64,000 nt of DNA from Bradyrhizobium sp. CCH5-F6. Lineage in GTDB: Bacteria > Pseudomonadota > Alphaproteobacteria > Rhizobiales > Xanthobacteraceae. Positions 34,053 to 43,862 of this stretch are shown here, in pieces (positions within the stretch are counted from its first letter, which is position 1; every line of letters begins with the position of its first letter). The position numbers and the translations under genes are program-made. The stretch covers positions 20,552 through 84,551 of the forward strand of contig NZ_LSIC01000083.1 of the NCBI RefSeq assembly GCF_001556045.1. Direction: 5' to 3'. The notes under the pieces were generated by a model. That model was given only the letters and a program-made list of their open reading frames with translations. It made no database searches and was not told the DNA's origin.

Positions 34053-35048
34053 CTAGATCGCGAAGCTTGTGACCCTGTTGACGAACCAGACCATGGAAAT
34101 GGTGCCGATCAGGTAGGCGGCGGCGAGGCGGGCCGGCACCACAGGCAATTTAACGAACGCTGTAGCTGCTCGGACCACGATCAGCATCGCTGCGACGAAC
34201 AGGAGCTGGCCGGCCTCCACGCCGATGTTGAACATGAGCAGAGCCAGCGGGATGTCCAGTTGCGGCAAACCGGTCTCCTTGAGCGCGCCGGCAAAGCCGA
34301 AGCCGTGAAGCAGGCCGAAGGCGAAGGAGACCAGCCATGGATAGGCTTGCGACAGACGTCGTTCGCCCGCCTTGATCTTGATGAGCTCGCTTGCAACGAA
34401 GGCGATGCTGAGCGCGATAGCGGCTTCGACGGGCTTCTGCGGCAGGCTGAAATAGCCGAGGGTGGCGCCTGCCAGCGTGATGCTGTGCGCGATCGTGAAG
34501 GCGGTGATCGTCTTCGCCAGCATCCAGGGAGCACGGATCAGCAGCATCAGCGCCAGCACGAACAGCAGATGATCGAAACCCGTGAGGATATGGTCGATCC
34601 CGAGCAGCAGATAGGTCTTGGCGACCTCGAGCCTGCTCTGGGTGCCCACGACGACGATGGTCGGGGAGTCCGGGGTGATCCGTGCGACTTCCGTCGTGCC
34701 GTCACGGTACTCAATTCGCGCCAGCGCGTCCGTCACGCCTGCCCTGAGGCCGTCGACGGAAATTTCCTGGCCCTTCAGGCCGCCGGCGCAAACCACGCTC
34801 GATCGCTCGAAGAAGGACCCCGCCTGAATGGTCCTGACCGGCTCCGCCTTTGGGCGGCAGGACGCAGGCAGGCGAATGTAGATGCCCAGCCGCATATCGC
34901 CGAGCGCCGGGACCTTCCACACGACGGCGAATTCGTCGGCCGCCGTTTCCCGGATGTCGAGATAGGCGGGCCGAAGCTCGTCGGCCGCAGCGAGACTGAC
35001 CGCAAGCAACTGCGCGAGAAAGAGAAGGATGCCGGCGAGACGGGTCAT
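34053..35048 (-). CDS. HupE/UreJ-type membrane protein
   Basis: 331 residues from the ATG at 35048 (MTRLAGILLFLAQLLA). After a signal peptide comes an extracytoplasmic domain (about 22-145) and then six or seven membrane segments. The motif HILTGFDH is the HX5DH signature of HupE-type Ni2+/Co2+ permeases; a later HGFGFAGAL is also conserved. The gene overlaps the stop of the isomerase gene (ATGA), so the two proteins are made together. A role in supplying metal to the DUF3604 protein is an inference only. Confidence 0.85.
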   Translation of the reverse strand: MTRLAGILLFLAQLLAVSLAAADELRPAYLDIRETAADEFAVVWKVPALGDMRLGIYIRLPASCRPKAEPVRTIQAGSFFERSSVVCAGGLKGQEISVDGLRAGVTDALARIEYRDGTTEVARITPDSPTIVVVGTQSRLEVAKTYLLLGIDHILTGFDHLLFVLALMLLIRAPWMLAKTITAFTIAHSITLAGATLGYFSLPQKPVEAAIALSIAFVASELIKIKAGERRLSQAYPWLVSFAFGLLHGFGFAGALKETGLPQLDIPLALLMFNIGVEAGQLLFVAAMLIVVRAATAFVKLPVVPARLAAAYLIGTISMVWFVNRVTSFAI

Positions 35049-35908
35049 GGACCGTTCGCTAGCCGGGGAGCGCCATTCGGCTTCCGCTCCGTCGTGATCC
35101 GGTAGCGCGTCAGCAGCGCGGCGAGGCGTTGATCCTCGGTGGCTTTGCGTTTCTCGTTCGCCCACTCGCGTTCGACGGGACTGCGAACCTCGGCAAGTGC
35201 GGGCGCGCGGCCCGCCTGACGCTCCGCGATGCGGACAAGATGCAGCCCGAAGTCCGACTCGACCGGCCCGGTCCACTCGCCCGGTGCGATCTTGTCGAGG
35301 GCGTCAGCGAACGCGGGACCAAACGTCTGGCTGATCGATGCCTTGCCGGTGAGATCGAGCTTGCGCGGGAGCAGCGTGGCGTCTCCGAGCTCGGCCGGGT
35401 CGATGGACAGTTTCGTTCGGAGGACATCAAGAACCGAAGCTGCGCGCTGATCGATCTTGTCGCCATGCTGGTCGGGGCTCAGCAGTACTTGCTGGAAAGC
35501 ATATGCGGGATCAATCGCGAACTTGTCGGGATTGTCCTTCAGATAGATCTCGAGCTCGGCGTCAGTCGGCGTCAAGGTCGCGGTTTCGGCGCTGTTCAAG
35601 AACTCCATCTTGAGGCGCAGGCGGCGGCGAATGATCACGTCGTCCTTGTCCAGACCGAGCACAAGCGCCTCGCGGACGAGAATCTCCTCCTTGACGTGGT
35701 CGTCGATCAGGTTCTTGAGCTCGGCATATGTCGGCGGACGCTGCCAGATCGCGGCGAACTGCGCGGCCAGCCGATCGATCCGGGACTGCGTGATCATTAT
35801 CTCGTCAGGCTTGCCCACCTCGACGCGATTGAAGACCCCGTAGGCGACAAAGACAGCGACAGCCAGCGCCAGAAAATGGAGTAAGGGCTCTTTGAGCAGA
35901 CGTTTCAT
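35045..35908 (-). CDS. Membrane-anchored parvulin-type peptidyl-prolyl isomerase
   Basis: 287 residues. An N-terminal anchor (about 9-26, LHFLALAVAVFVAYGVF) is followed by a SurA/PpiD-like helical chaperone part (about 45-110, with TYAELKNLIDDHVKEEILVREAL). Then comes a rotamase-like region: FGPAFADALDKIAPGEWTG and PVESDFGLHLVRIAERQAG, the C-terminal half of a parvulin domain. The first half of the parvulin domain is weak, so activity may be low. It probably helps fold an exported partner such as the DUF3604 protein from the same operon (15-base gap). Confidence 0.85.
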   Translation of the reverse strand: MKRLLKEPLLHFLALAVAVFVAYGVFNRVEVGKPDEIMITQSRIDRLAAQFAAIWQRPPTYAELKNLIDDHVKEEILVREALVLGLDKDDVIIRRRLRLKMEFLNSAETATLTPTDAELEIYLKDNPDKFAIDPAYAFQQVLLSPDQHGDKIDQRAASVLDVLRTKLSIDPAELGDATLLPRKLDLTGKASISQTFGPAFADALDKIAPGEWTGPVESDFGLHLVRIAERQAGRAPALAEVRSPVEREWANEKRKATEDQRLAALLTRYRITTERKPNGAPRLANGP

Positions 35909-35923
35909 GGCTGCGCTCGCCGT

Positions 35924-37951
35924 TTACGATGGCGTGTACCAGACGGGTGAGGTCCAGGCGCGCTCCTGGTGCTTCATGGGCACTTCCGGCGGCATCTTGA
36001 TCCCGAAGCGGAGCGCATCATAAGCGGTCCAGCGAGGCGTCGGGATCTCGATGACGCGCGCATAGTAGAACGCCCGCACGGATCGATCGAAATCAGGGTC
36101 CTTCCAGACCCCGACGAGTTCGGAGGCGCCGATGGTGTTGGTCCAACTGGCCCGCGCGACGTCGACCGTGTCGCCCACCGGCGGCAGCTTGCCGTCCTTG
36201 CCGGGTTTGCGACGCTGCGCATCGCTCCACACCACGTTGTAGATTCTTTCCTGCGGCTTGCCGGCCTTGTCGAGCCAGCCCTTGACGATCTGGATGCGGT
36301 CGAGATTGCCGCCTTGTGCATCCTTCATCGCCGCGATCAGGAAGGAGGGGGCCTTGCCCGCCGCCGGCAACTTCGGCAGGTCCGCGCCCATCGGCACGCC
36401 CTTGGCGTAGCCTGTCTCCGCGACGTAGCGCGAGCGCGCGTCGTCGGCCGTGATGTCCCAGCCGGCGAACATGCGGACGGTCATGCGGGTGCCCGAGGTC
36501 GCATAGACCTCCTTGCGCTTCATTGCGTCCCACAGCGCTTCGCGGGTGTTGTCGGTAGCCCACACCGCCGCGTAGCCGGCCGCGGTGTAGTGCCACGTGT
36601 ATCGCGTCTTGCCGAAGCCCTGCTTGGAGACGTGTTCCCAGCGGGTCGGACGCGGCTCCTGATTGACGTGCTTGCCGTAGAAATTGTCCTCCTCGATCGA
36701 GGTGAGCGAATTATGGACATCGGTGCCGCCGATGAAGCCGAACTTGAACGGATTGGCGCCGAGTTTGCTCTCCTGCATCAGCCCCTGGAGCAATCCCCAG
36801 CGGAGATAATTGGTCGGCATCATGTCGCGGGACAGAGGTTTGTCTTCCAGCGTCAGGTTGCCGTATTCCCAACCGGCGATGCCGAAATCCGCGAACTCGT
36901 CGTTCGGGGACAATGCGGGATGCGTCTCGCTGGCACCCTTGGTCTGCATCATTTCCTGCAGCACCTCCCAGCGGGCGCGTCGCTCGGCGTATCCCTTCGA
37001 GAGCGGCTTGCCGGCAAAATCCACCAATTCGAACATGCGGCCGTTGGAGAGGTTCGCGTTATGCGGGATGGCAAGCAGCTTTCCTCCCGTCTTCTGCTCG
37101 TACTTGTCCATCCAATCCCACAGCTTCTCCGGGTCTTCGCTCTGCCAGGCGGAGAACGGCAAAATCTGATCGGCCTTGTCCTTGTTGTCGCGGAACAGGA
37201 CATTGCGATGCAGGTTGTTGCCGCCGGGAACCGAAGTCCATTCGAAGCCGATCATCGCGGTGAAGCGACCCGGCTCGTTGAATTTCTCGGCGGTCGCCGT
37301 GTATTCCTGCCAGACCGACTTCATGATCGGACCGACGATCTTCGGGTCCTTTATCGGAGGCGGAAGCTTGTTGTTGGCCTGCGCCGAAACAAGCTCGTTC
37401 ATGGCGTCCTGTTGCTCCTTTCCGCCACTCTTCAGCGCCTTGCCCCAGCGCGTCAGAGTCGAATCCGACGCGAAGGCCGGGTTGCCGTCGGCGACCTGAA
37501 ACATCAGGCCGAGCCCCTCTGCATGGTCCGACACGACGAGGAAGTCGAGTGGACGGGAGAGCTTCGCCGGCACGCCGCTCGAGGACACGACCTCTTCCCC
37601 GCGCGCGAAACGATAGGCCTGCTCCGGCGTCAGCTTGTTGCCGCCCATGAAAGCGTCGCCCGAATTGGCCGTGTGGTGATGGGTGTCGCCGAAGAACACG
37701 CGGGTCGGATATTGGCGGCCCGCATACGGCGAGTATCGCTTCTTTGCCTCGACGCCGGCCGGCGTCTCCGGCTTGCTTTCGAGATTTGCGGCGTCGTCCG
37801 GATCGAACGCGCCCTTGACCGAGACATCATCGGTGGCGGCTCCAGTCGCTGTCGATTGTGCGCTGGCGTCTCCGGGTACGGCAACGGCGAGCGCAAGTCC
37901 GGCAATCACAAAGGCGATCGAAGCAGAGGAGGGGGTCCGTTCATGTCTCAT
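35924..37951 (-). CDS. DUF3604 (PHP-like) secreted protein, copy 2
   Basis: 675 residues with a signal peptide (about 1-31, ending GDASAQ). PHP-like histidines: VFFGDTHHHTANSGDAFMGG near residue 90, FLVVSDHAEGLGLM, LLAIPHNANLSNG and FIGGTDVHNS. It is homologous to copy 1 across its length but clearly diverged. It is first in an operon with the isomerase and the HupE-type permease, all minus strand and closely spaced. The reaction it catalyses is unknown; a metal-dependent phosphoesterase-like role is the family guess. Confidence 0.9.
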   Translation of the reverse strand: MRHERTPSSASIAFVIAGLALAVAVPGDASAQSTATGAATDDVSVKGAFDPDDAANLESKPETPAGVEAKKRYSPYAGRQYPTRVFFGDTHHHTANSGDAFMGGNKLTPEQAYRFARGEEVVSSSGVPAKLSRPLDFLVVSDHAEGLGLMFQVADGNPAFASDSTLTRWGKALKSGGKEQQDAMNELVSAQANNKLPPPIKDPKIVGPIMKSVWQEYTATAEKFNEPGRFTAMIGFEWTSVPGGNNLHRNVLFRDNKDKADQILPFSAWQSEDPEKLWDWMDKYEQKTGGKLLAIPHNANLSNGRMFELVDFAGKPLSKGYAERRARWEVLQEMMQTKGASETHPALSPNDEFADFGIAGWEYGNLTLEDKPLSRDMMPTNYLRWGLLQGLMQESKLGANPFKFGFIGGTDVHNSLTSIEEDNFYGKHVNQEPRPTRWEHVSKQGFGKTRYTWHYTAAGYAAVWATDNTREALWDAMKRKEVYATSGTRMTVRMFAGWDITADDARSRYVAETGYAKGVPMGADLPKLPAAGKAPSFLIAAMKDAQGGNLDRIQIVKGWLDKAGKPQERIYNVVWSDAQRRKPGKDGKLPPVGDTVDVARASWTNTIGASELVGVWKDPDFDRSVRAFYYARVIEIPTPRWTAYDALRFGIKMPPEVPMKHQERAWTSPVWYTPS

Positions 37952-38183
37952 CGCAATTCCTGCCTCTTTGCTGCCCGCTCGATTGGAATGAGCTGAGGTT
38001 ACGCCGACGGAGCTTGGCGCAGGCTGGGTTCCATCTGTTCATGATGGAATCGGAACGATGCGGACGGGCAACGCACCACGACACAACCAGCGAGATATTG
38101 ATCTCGATCAACCCCGTGGCCACCGACATGCATAGCCATAAAGCCTCAGTCAGATTGATCGCCGGCGACCTATTGGAGCCAGG

Positions 38184-38879
38184 ATGCTCAGAAAGGAAGC
38201 GGCCTCCGAAATCGTCAGCGACAAAGGCTGGCTCCGCAACACGCCGCCGTCATTTCGGAGCGCGGTCTTGAAGCGCTGCGTGCTGGAGCACGTTGGCGGC
38301 GGCGCTCCGATTTATGCGATCGGCGATGAGCCGGGCGGCCTCTATGGGCTTGTCGAAGGAGGTCTCGGCGTTTCCATCGCGCCTCGGGAGGCAGGGCCGT
38401 ATACCGCGCATTTCGCGATGCCCGGCGCTTGGTTCGGGGAAGGCTCGGTCTTCACGCGTCAGCCCCGAAAAGTTGGCCTGACCGCGACCAGGCCAACGAC
38501 ACTGCTGCATCTGCCGATGCATGGCGTCGACGAGATTGTCGGCGTCGACCCAGCTGCCTGGCGGCTATTTGGCCTCCTGGCGCTCGATCATCTCGATCTC
38601 GCAATGGGGGGCTCCGACGACCTGATGATTCGCAGTCACGCCAAGCGCTTCGTGGCTGTCCTGCTCCGCCTCGGAGATTGCCGCCTCACAAGTCCGCCAA
38701 ACGGCCGGCCAATCGAGATTGACCTCAACCATGAAGAAATCGCCTATATGGCCAACGTCGCTCGGACCACGGCTGGTTCTATTCTGCGCCAACTCGAAGC
38801 GGATGGATACGTGAAACTGTCGTACCGACGCATCCGCATTCTCGCGCCAACCGCGCTACGGAAGGTGTTGCGCGATTGA
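38184..38879 (+). CDS. Crp/Fnr-family transcriptional regulator
   Basis: 231 residues. The N-terminal cNMP-binding-like domain (about 25-125) has a YAIGDEPGGLYGLVEGGLGV core. The C-terminal winged helix (about 145-220) contains LNHEEIAYMANVARTTAGSI. There is no N-terminal cysteine cluster, so it is not an oxygen-sensing Fnr. The residues that bind cAMP phosphate (RxS in Crp) are not evident, so the effector is unknown. GGAGCCAGG precedes the ATG. Stands alone; its targets are not obvious. Confidence 0.88.
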   Translation: MLRKEAASEIVSDKGWLRNTPPSFRSAVLKRCVLEHVGGGAPIYAIGDEPGGLYGLVEGGLGVSIAPREAGPYTAHFAMPGAWFGEGSVFTRQPRKVGLTATRPTTLLHLPMHGVDEIVGVDPAAWRLFGLLALDHLDLAMGGSDDLMIRSHAKRFVAVLLRLGDCRLTSPPNGRPIEIDLNHEEIAYMANVARTTAGSILRQLEADGYVKLSYRRIRILAPTALRKVLRD

Positions 38880-39066
38880 GCAAGTCTCTAAACCAACGTG
38901 TGCTCGTTCGAGCTCAGCAAGGCGGGGCACGGGGGCTAGTCTGTACAAAGTATACCCGTGAGACATGGCCGGATAAAAAGAACAACCACATGCACAGTAA
39001 CCGTCAAGAGCTCGGACGACGTTCGAGCGCCGGGCCGAAGACTGCGCTGTGCGGTGGAGCTACGGC

Positions 39067-40518
39067 TCAGAACGGATAGTGTCGCGGTCCGGTCTGCACG
39101 GTGATCCAGCGCAGCTCGGTGAACTCGTCGATCGCTGCCTTGCCGCCGAAGCGGCCGTAACCGGACGCCTTGGTGCCGCCGAAGGGCATCTGCGGCTCGT
39201 CGTGCACAGTGGGCGCGTTGACATGGCAGATACCGGACTCGATCCGCTTGGCGACGCCGAGGGCGCGCGCGATGTCGCGGCCGAATACCGCGGAGGAGAG
39301 GCCATATTCGGTGTCGTTGGCGACGCGGACGGCCTCGTCCACCCCGCTGACGCGGACCACGGTCACGACCGGACCGAAGCTTTCCTCGCCATAGATGCGC
39401 ATCGCCGGCGTGACGTGATCGACGATCGTGGCCGGCATGATGGTGGCGCTGCCGTGTCCGCCCGCCGCGACCACGGCACCCTTGGCGACGGCATCGTCGA
39501 TCAGGCCCCTGACGCGGTCGCAGGCCGCGCCGCTGACCAGCGAGCCGAGCACCACATTGCCCTTGCCCGGATCGCCGAAGGGAAGGCTGTTCGCCTTGGC
39601 GGCGAATTTGGCGATGAAGGCGTCCGCCACCTTGTCGTCGACGACGATCCGTTCCGTCGACATGCAGATCTGGCCCTGGTTCATGAAAGCCCCGAAAGCC
39701 GCGGCGTTGACGGCGGCGTCGAGGTCCGCATCGTCGAGGATGACGAGCGGAGCCTTGCCGCCGAGCTCGAGCAGCGCGCGCTTGAGGTGCTTGGCGCAAG
39801 CGAGCGCAATGAGGCGGCCGACCCGGGTCGAACCAGTGAAGTTGACGCGGCGGATTGCGGGATGGGCGATCAACGCCTCGACGACGGCCTGCGCGTCCTC
39901 CGGCGCGTTGGTCACGACATTGACGACGCCATCGCCCAGGCCGGCTTCGGTCAGGCAGCTTCCGATCAGGCGGTGGACGCCAGGGCTCATCTCGGAGGCC
40001 TTCAGCACGACCGTATTGCCGCAGGCGAGCGGCATCGCCACCGAGCGCACGCCGAGGATCACCGGCGCGTTCCACGGTGCAATGCCGAGCACGACGCCGA
40101 CGGGCTGGCGGAAGGCCATGGCGAGATTGTCGGGCTTGTCGGTCGGAATGACCTCGCCCGATATCTGTGTCGTCATGGCCGCAGCTTCGCGCAACATTCC
40201 CTCGGCAAGATGCACGTTGAAACCGGCCCAGCCTGCGGTGGCGCCGGTCTCGGCCACCATCAGCGCGGTGAATTCCGGCGCCCGGCGCGCCAGGACGTCG
40301 GCGGCGGCGTTGAGCCGCTTGCGGCGCTCGGAGGGACCGAGCTGCGACCACGCGGGAAAGGCGGCGGCCGCCGCATCGGCGGCGCGCATCGCATCCTCGA
40401 TCGAGGCCGCCGCCACGATGGTCGCGACCTCGCCGGAGATGGGGTTATGGCGCTGGAAGGTGCGCTGGTTGCTGGCCGGCTGGTCCTTGCCGGCGATCAG
40501 AAGGTCGATTGCGTTCAT
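39067..40518 (-). CDS. Aldehyde dehydrogenase (aromatic aldehyde type)
   Basis: 483 residues, NAD(P)+-dependent oxidation of an aldehyde to an acid. Landmarks: VLGIAPWNAPVILG, the nucleotide loop FTGSTRVGR, catalytic Glu in LELGGKAPL and nucleophile Cys in MNQGQICMSTER. The pattern is closest to vanillin/salicylaldehyde/benzaldehyde dehydrogenases. It is last in the minus-strand liv-type operon, 39 bases after the LivF gene, so the transported compound may be an aromatic acid or an aldehyde precursor (inference). Confidence 0.93.
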   Translation of the reverse strand: MNAIDLLIAGKDQPASNQRTFQRHNPISGEVATIVAAASIEDAMRAADAAAAAFPAWSQLGPSERRKRLNAAADVLARRAPEFTALMVAETGATAGWAGFNVHLAEGMLREAAAMTTQISGEVIPTDKPDNLAMAFRQPVGVVLGIAPWNAPVILGVRSVAMPLACGNTVVLKASEMSPGVHRLIGSCLTEAGLGDGVVNVVTNAPEDAQAVVEALIAHPAIRRVNFTGSTRVGRLIALACAKHLKRALLELGGKAPLVILDDADLDAAVNAAAFGAFMNQGQICMSTERIVVDDKVADAFIAKFAAKANSLPFGDPGKGNVVLGSLVSGAACDRVRGLIDDAVAKGAVVAAGGHGSATIMPATIVDHVTPAMRIYGEESFGPVVTVVRVSGVDEAVRVANDTEYGLSSAVFGRDIARALGVAKRIESGICHVNAPTVHDEPQMPFGGTKASGYGRFGGKAAIDEFTELRWITVQTGPRHYPF

Positions 40519-40557
40519 GGAGCTCTCCGAGGATTGCAGGAGGGAGTTGCTGGGCGA

Positions 40558-41295
40558 TCATCGTCGCGGCGATGCGGCGCGCGCCTTGCCGAGATAGGCG
40601 CGCTGAATCTCGGGATCGTTCTTCATCGCAGCCGCAGGACCGCTGCCGGCGTTGCGACCGGACTCGATCAGGTAGACCCGATCGGCAATGTCGAGGCTCG
40701 CGCGCGCGTTCTGTTCGACCAGGAGGACGCCGACGCCGCTGCCGCGGATCTGCGTCAGTGCGCGAAACATCTCGCGGCTGAGCAGGGGCGACAGGCCGAG
40801 CGAGGGCTCGTCCAGCAGGAGGAGCAGCGGGTTCGACATCAGCGCGCGGCCAATCGCCACCATCTGCTGCTCGCCGCCGCTCATGGTGCGGACGGCTTGG
40901 GTCATGCGCTCGGCCAGGCGAGGGAACAGCTGCAAGATCTTCGCGAGCCGCGCTGCTTCGCCTGCACGGGCCCGGGCAGGGTAGGCGCCGAGCTGCAAGT
41001 TCTCTGCAACCGTCAGCTCGCCGAAGACCCCGCGGCCTTCAGGCACCAGGGCGATGCCGCGCTCCACGATCAAATGGGCCGGCAGTTCACCGATGTCCCG
41101 TCCCTCGAACCGGATCGTTGCGCCAGGGGTGGGCCTGACCAGACCCGCGATGCTCTTGAGCAGGGTCGACTTGCCGGCACCGTTGGCGCCGAGGATCGCG
41201 ACGATCTCGCCTTGATCGATGCCGAGCGCAATGTCGGCCAGGGCCTGGTGCTTGCCATAGAAGTGGGAGAGGGCGGCGACCTCAAGCATCGTCAT
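40558..41295 (-). CDS. livF: Branched-chain-type ABC importer ATPase LivF
   Basis: 245 residues: Walker A GANGAGKST, signature MSGGEQQMVAIGRALM, Walker B LLLLDEPSLGLSP, and a C-terminus typical of LivF (VYLIESGRNAGSGP...LGKARAAS). Powers a HAAT-family importer together with the LivG half of the upstream fusion. Start overlaps the end of that gene by 14 bases. The family transports branched-chain amino acids but also aromatic acids and amides. Confidence 0.93.
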   Translation of the reverse strand: MTMLEVAALSHFYGKHQALADIALGIDQGEIVAILGANGAGKSTLLKSIAGLVRPTPGATIRFEGRDIGELPAHLIVERGIALVPEGRGVFGELTVAENLQLGAYPARARAGEAARLAKILQLFPRLAERMTQAVRTMSGGEQQMVAIGRALMSNPLLLLLDEPSLGLSPLLSREMFRALTQIRGSGVGVLLVEQNARASLDIADRVYLIESGRNAGSGPAAAMKNDPEIQRAYLGKARAASPRR

Positions 41296-42964
41296 CTCCG
41301 AGATAGGCGGCGATGACTTTTGGATCGGCCAGGACCTCGTCCGGAGCGCCGCGCGCGATCACGCTGCCGGCGTTCATGACGATGCAATGGCCGCACAACG
41401 CGCGGATCGCATCCATGACATGCTCGACCATGATGATGGTGAGGCCGCGCTCGCGCAGCTTCGCGATCAGCGCGATGCCGGTCTCGAGCTCGCTCGGATT
41501 GAGGCCCGCCAGCCATTCGTCGAGCAGCACGAGGCGCGGCTGCAGCGCCAGCGCACGGGCAAGCTCCAGACGTTTCTGATCGATATAGGTCAGTTCGCCC
41601 GCTTGCGCCTCGTGCATGGTGCCGAGCCCGACCAGATCGAGCAACTCGCCGCCCGTCGCCTCCGGGCCGCTCGACGACGCGGGTGCGGAGGAAAACAGTC
41701 GTGCGGCAGCAACGTTCTCGGCCACGGTCAGGTCCGGCATCACGCGCACCAGCTGGAAAGTGCGCGCGAGGCCAAGACGCGCGATCCGGTGTGCCGGCAG
41801 GCCGTTGAGGACGGTGCCACTGAACCGGATCGTGCCCGATGACGGAGTCAAAGCGCCGGACAGCGTATTGAGAAGCGTCGTCTTGCCCGAGCCGTTCGGA
41901 CCGATGATGCCGACGATCTCGCCCGGCGCGACCGAGAAGCTCACGGCATCGACCGCGCGCAACCCGCTGAAGGACTTGCTGACACCGTCGACCGCGAGCA
42001 GAGGTGTATCCATGGTGCGGGCGGAAGCGGCCGCGCGGCCTCCTGTCGGCACACGCCAGCGCCCAACTCCGAGCAGGCCGATCACCCCGTTCGGCAGCAC
42101 CATGACGATGAGGACGAAGACGAGGCCGAGCACGATGCTGAAATGATTGGGCAGCGTCGCGGTCAGAACCTCGAACAGCAGAACCAGCGGAATGACACCC
42201 AGCACAGGGCCGAACAGCGAGCCTGCCCCGCCCAGCAAGGCCATGATCACGACCTGGAATGAGATGGTCGGATTGAACGCAATCGCCGGATCGATATAGG
42301 TCCAGCGCGGCGCCATCAACGCACCGGTCATCGCCATGAATGTCGCGCTCAGGATGAACACGCCGAGCTTGACCCGCGTCGCATCGATGCCGGAATGGCT
42401 GGCCGCGGTCTCATCGGCGCCGATGGCGCGCAGGGCCAGCCCGTAGCGCGAGCGCCCGAGCAGCCAGCCGACCAGGAAAACCAGCGCGGTCAGGCCAAGG
42501 AGCTGCCAATAGAGGATGTCCTGCGTCACGGCGCTGAAGAGATAGCGGCCGACCGATTTGTGGATGTTGACCTCGTACCAGATCACGAGTTGCCGGATCA
42601 GTTCGGCAAGCCCAAAGGAGAAGATCACGAAATAGATGCCTGACAGCCGCAGCGTCGAAAGCCCGGTGATTGCTGCGGTGAGGGCGCCCACCCCGGCCGC
42701 GGCCAGCAGCACGACCGGCCAGGGCATGGTCTCGCCGAGCACCGCGGCGGTGTAGGCGCCGAGACCGAAGAAGGCGACGGTCGCAAGCGAGATGTACCGG
42801 GTCGGACCCGAGAACATCGCCCAGGCGGTCGCAAGAATCGTGAAGTAGAGGACGCTGATGCCGAGCGCGAGATAATAGCCGTTGGCATAAAGCGGATAGC
42901 TGACGATCGCCGCAGCCAGGGCGAGGCCGGCGCACCACAGCAACGTCCGGACCAATGCCGTCAC
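41282..42964 (-). CDS. Fused permease-ATPase LivM-LivG
   Basis: 560 residues: an N-terminal LivM-type permease (about 1-310, with ten membrane helices; LSTLRLSGIYFVIFSFGLAE and GGAGSLFGPVLG are typical), and a LivG ATPase (about 325-560) with Walker A GPNGSGKTT, a LivG-like TFQLVRVMPDLTVAENV and Walker B LVLLDEWLAGLNP. The canonical signature LSGGQ is replaced by LTYIDQKRLE, seen in LivG-like proteins (LSYGQQRRLE in standard forms). Gene fusion places one permease and one ATPase in a single chain. Overlaps livH by four bases. Confidence 0.93.
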   Translation of the reverse strand: MTALVRTLLWCAGLALAAAIVSYPLYANGYYLALGISVLYFTILATAWAMFSGPTRYISLATVAFFGLGAYTAAVLGETMPWPVVLLAAAGVGALTAAITGLSTLRLSGIYFVIFSFGLAELIRQLVIWYEVNIHKSVGRYLFSAVTQDILYWQLLGLTALVFLVGWLLGRSRYGLALRAIGADETAASHSGIDATRVKLGVFILSATFMAMTGALMAPRWTYIDPAIAFNPTISFQVVIMALLGGAGSLFGPVLGVIPLVLLFEVLTATLPNHFSIVLGLVFVLIVMVLPNGVIGLLGVGRWRVPTGGRAAASARTMDTPLLAVDGVSKSFSGLRAVDAVSFSVAPGEIVGIIGPNGSGKTTLLNTLSGALTPSSGTIRFSGTVLNGLPAHRIARLGLARTFQLVRVMPDLTVAENVAAARLFSSAPASSSGPEATGGELLDLVGLGTMHEAQAGELTYIDQKRLELARALALQPRLVLLDEWLAGLNPSELETGIALIAKLRERGLTIIMVEHVMDAIRALCGHCIVMNAGSVIARGAPDEVLADPKVIAAYLGDDDA

Positions 42965-43836
42965 GACGTGGCTCTCCCGAACAGACCCGTCGGCTTGATC
43001 AGGAGCACACCGAGGAACAGCGCGTAGGTGGCCGCCAGCGTCAGGCCCGGATCGACCAGCCGCGCCACCGCGTTTTCGACCACACCGAGCAGCAGTCCCG
43101 CAACCAGCGCGCCCATCACGTTGCCGACGCCGCCCATGATGACGACGACCAGCGCCTTCATGGTGAAGACCACGCCCATGGCGGCATTGAAGGTGAGGAA
43201 CATGCTGACCAGGACACCGCCGACGGCGACGAGGCCGCCGCCGAACGCAAAGGCCAGCCCCGACAGCGCCGCCACGTCGATCCCCACCAGGCGCGCGGCA
43301 TTCGCATCCACCGCGATGGCGCGAACGGCAGTCCCGATCCGGGTGCGGGTGAGGGCGAGATACACGGCGCCGCCGACCAGCGCCGCGAACAGCAGCGCGA
43401 CGAGGCGATTGACCGCGAGGGTCGAGCCCATGATCGTCAGCGGAATGGAGAGATAGCTGTAGCTGTAATACTGGCCACCGAAAGCGACCAGCATGGCACC
43501 TTGAATCACGAACAATACGCCGAAGGTGACGAGGATGCTGTCGATCTCCTGCGCGCCTCTGTCCTTGCCGCGCCGCATCAGGCGTTCCAGCAGGAAGCGG
43601 TAGAGCAGCCAGTTCAGCACCATCGCGACAGGAACCGCAAATAGCAGCGCAGCCAGCGGGCTGAGGCCAAGACCGCTGTAGAGCGAGAACGCGCCGAAGG
43701 CGGCGGCGACGAGCGACTCCCCATAGGAGAGGTTCATGACCCGCGCCACGCCATATTGCAGCGTCAAGCCGAGCGCGATCAGCGCGTACATGCCACCAAG
43801 CACGAGGCCCGGCAGGACGATGTCGACAAGCAACAT
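42961..43836 (-). CDS. livH: Branched-chain-type ABC importer permease LivH
   Basis: 291 residues with about eight membrane helices. LivH features: GMYALIALGLTLQYGVARVMNLSYGE at the start and VVIMGGVGNVMGALVAGLLLGVVE near the C-terminus. Pairs with the LivM half of the fusion. Separated from the binding-protein gene by 60 bases that hold a perfect hairpin. Confidence 0.93.
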   Translation of the reverse strand: MLLVDIVLPGLVLGGMYALIALGLTLQYGVARVMNLSYGESLVAAAFGAFSLYSGLGLSPLAALLFAVPVAMVLNWLLYRFLLERLMRRGKDRGAQEIDSILVTFGVLFVIQGAMLVAFGGQYYSYSYLSIPLTIMGSTLAVNRLVALLFAALVGGAVYLALTRTRIGTAVRAIAVDANAARLVGIDVAALSGLAFAFGGGLVAVGGVLVSMFLTFNAAMGVVFTMKALVVVIMGGVGNVMGALVAGLLLGVVENAVARLVDPGLTLAATYALFLGVLLIKPTGLFGRATS

Positions 43837-43862
43837 GAAGATGGTGTCCCTGGTGGATGGCG

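Noticed and set aside
39049..41316. 755-residue plus-strand frame across the ALDH and LivF genes
   Set aside because: It spans two genes with clear motifs on the minus strand and has none itself.
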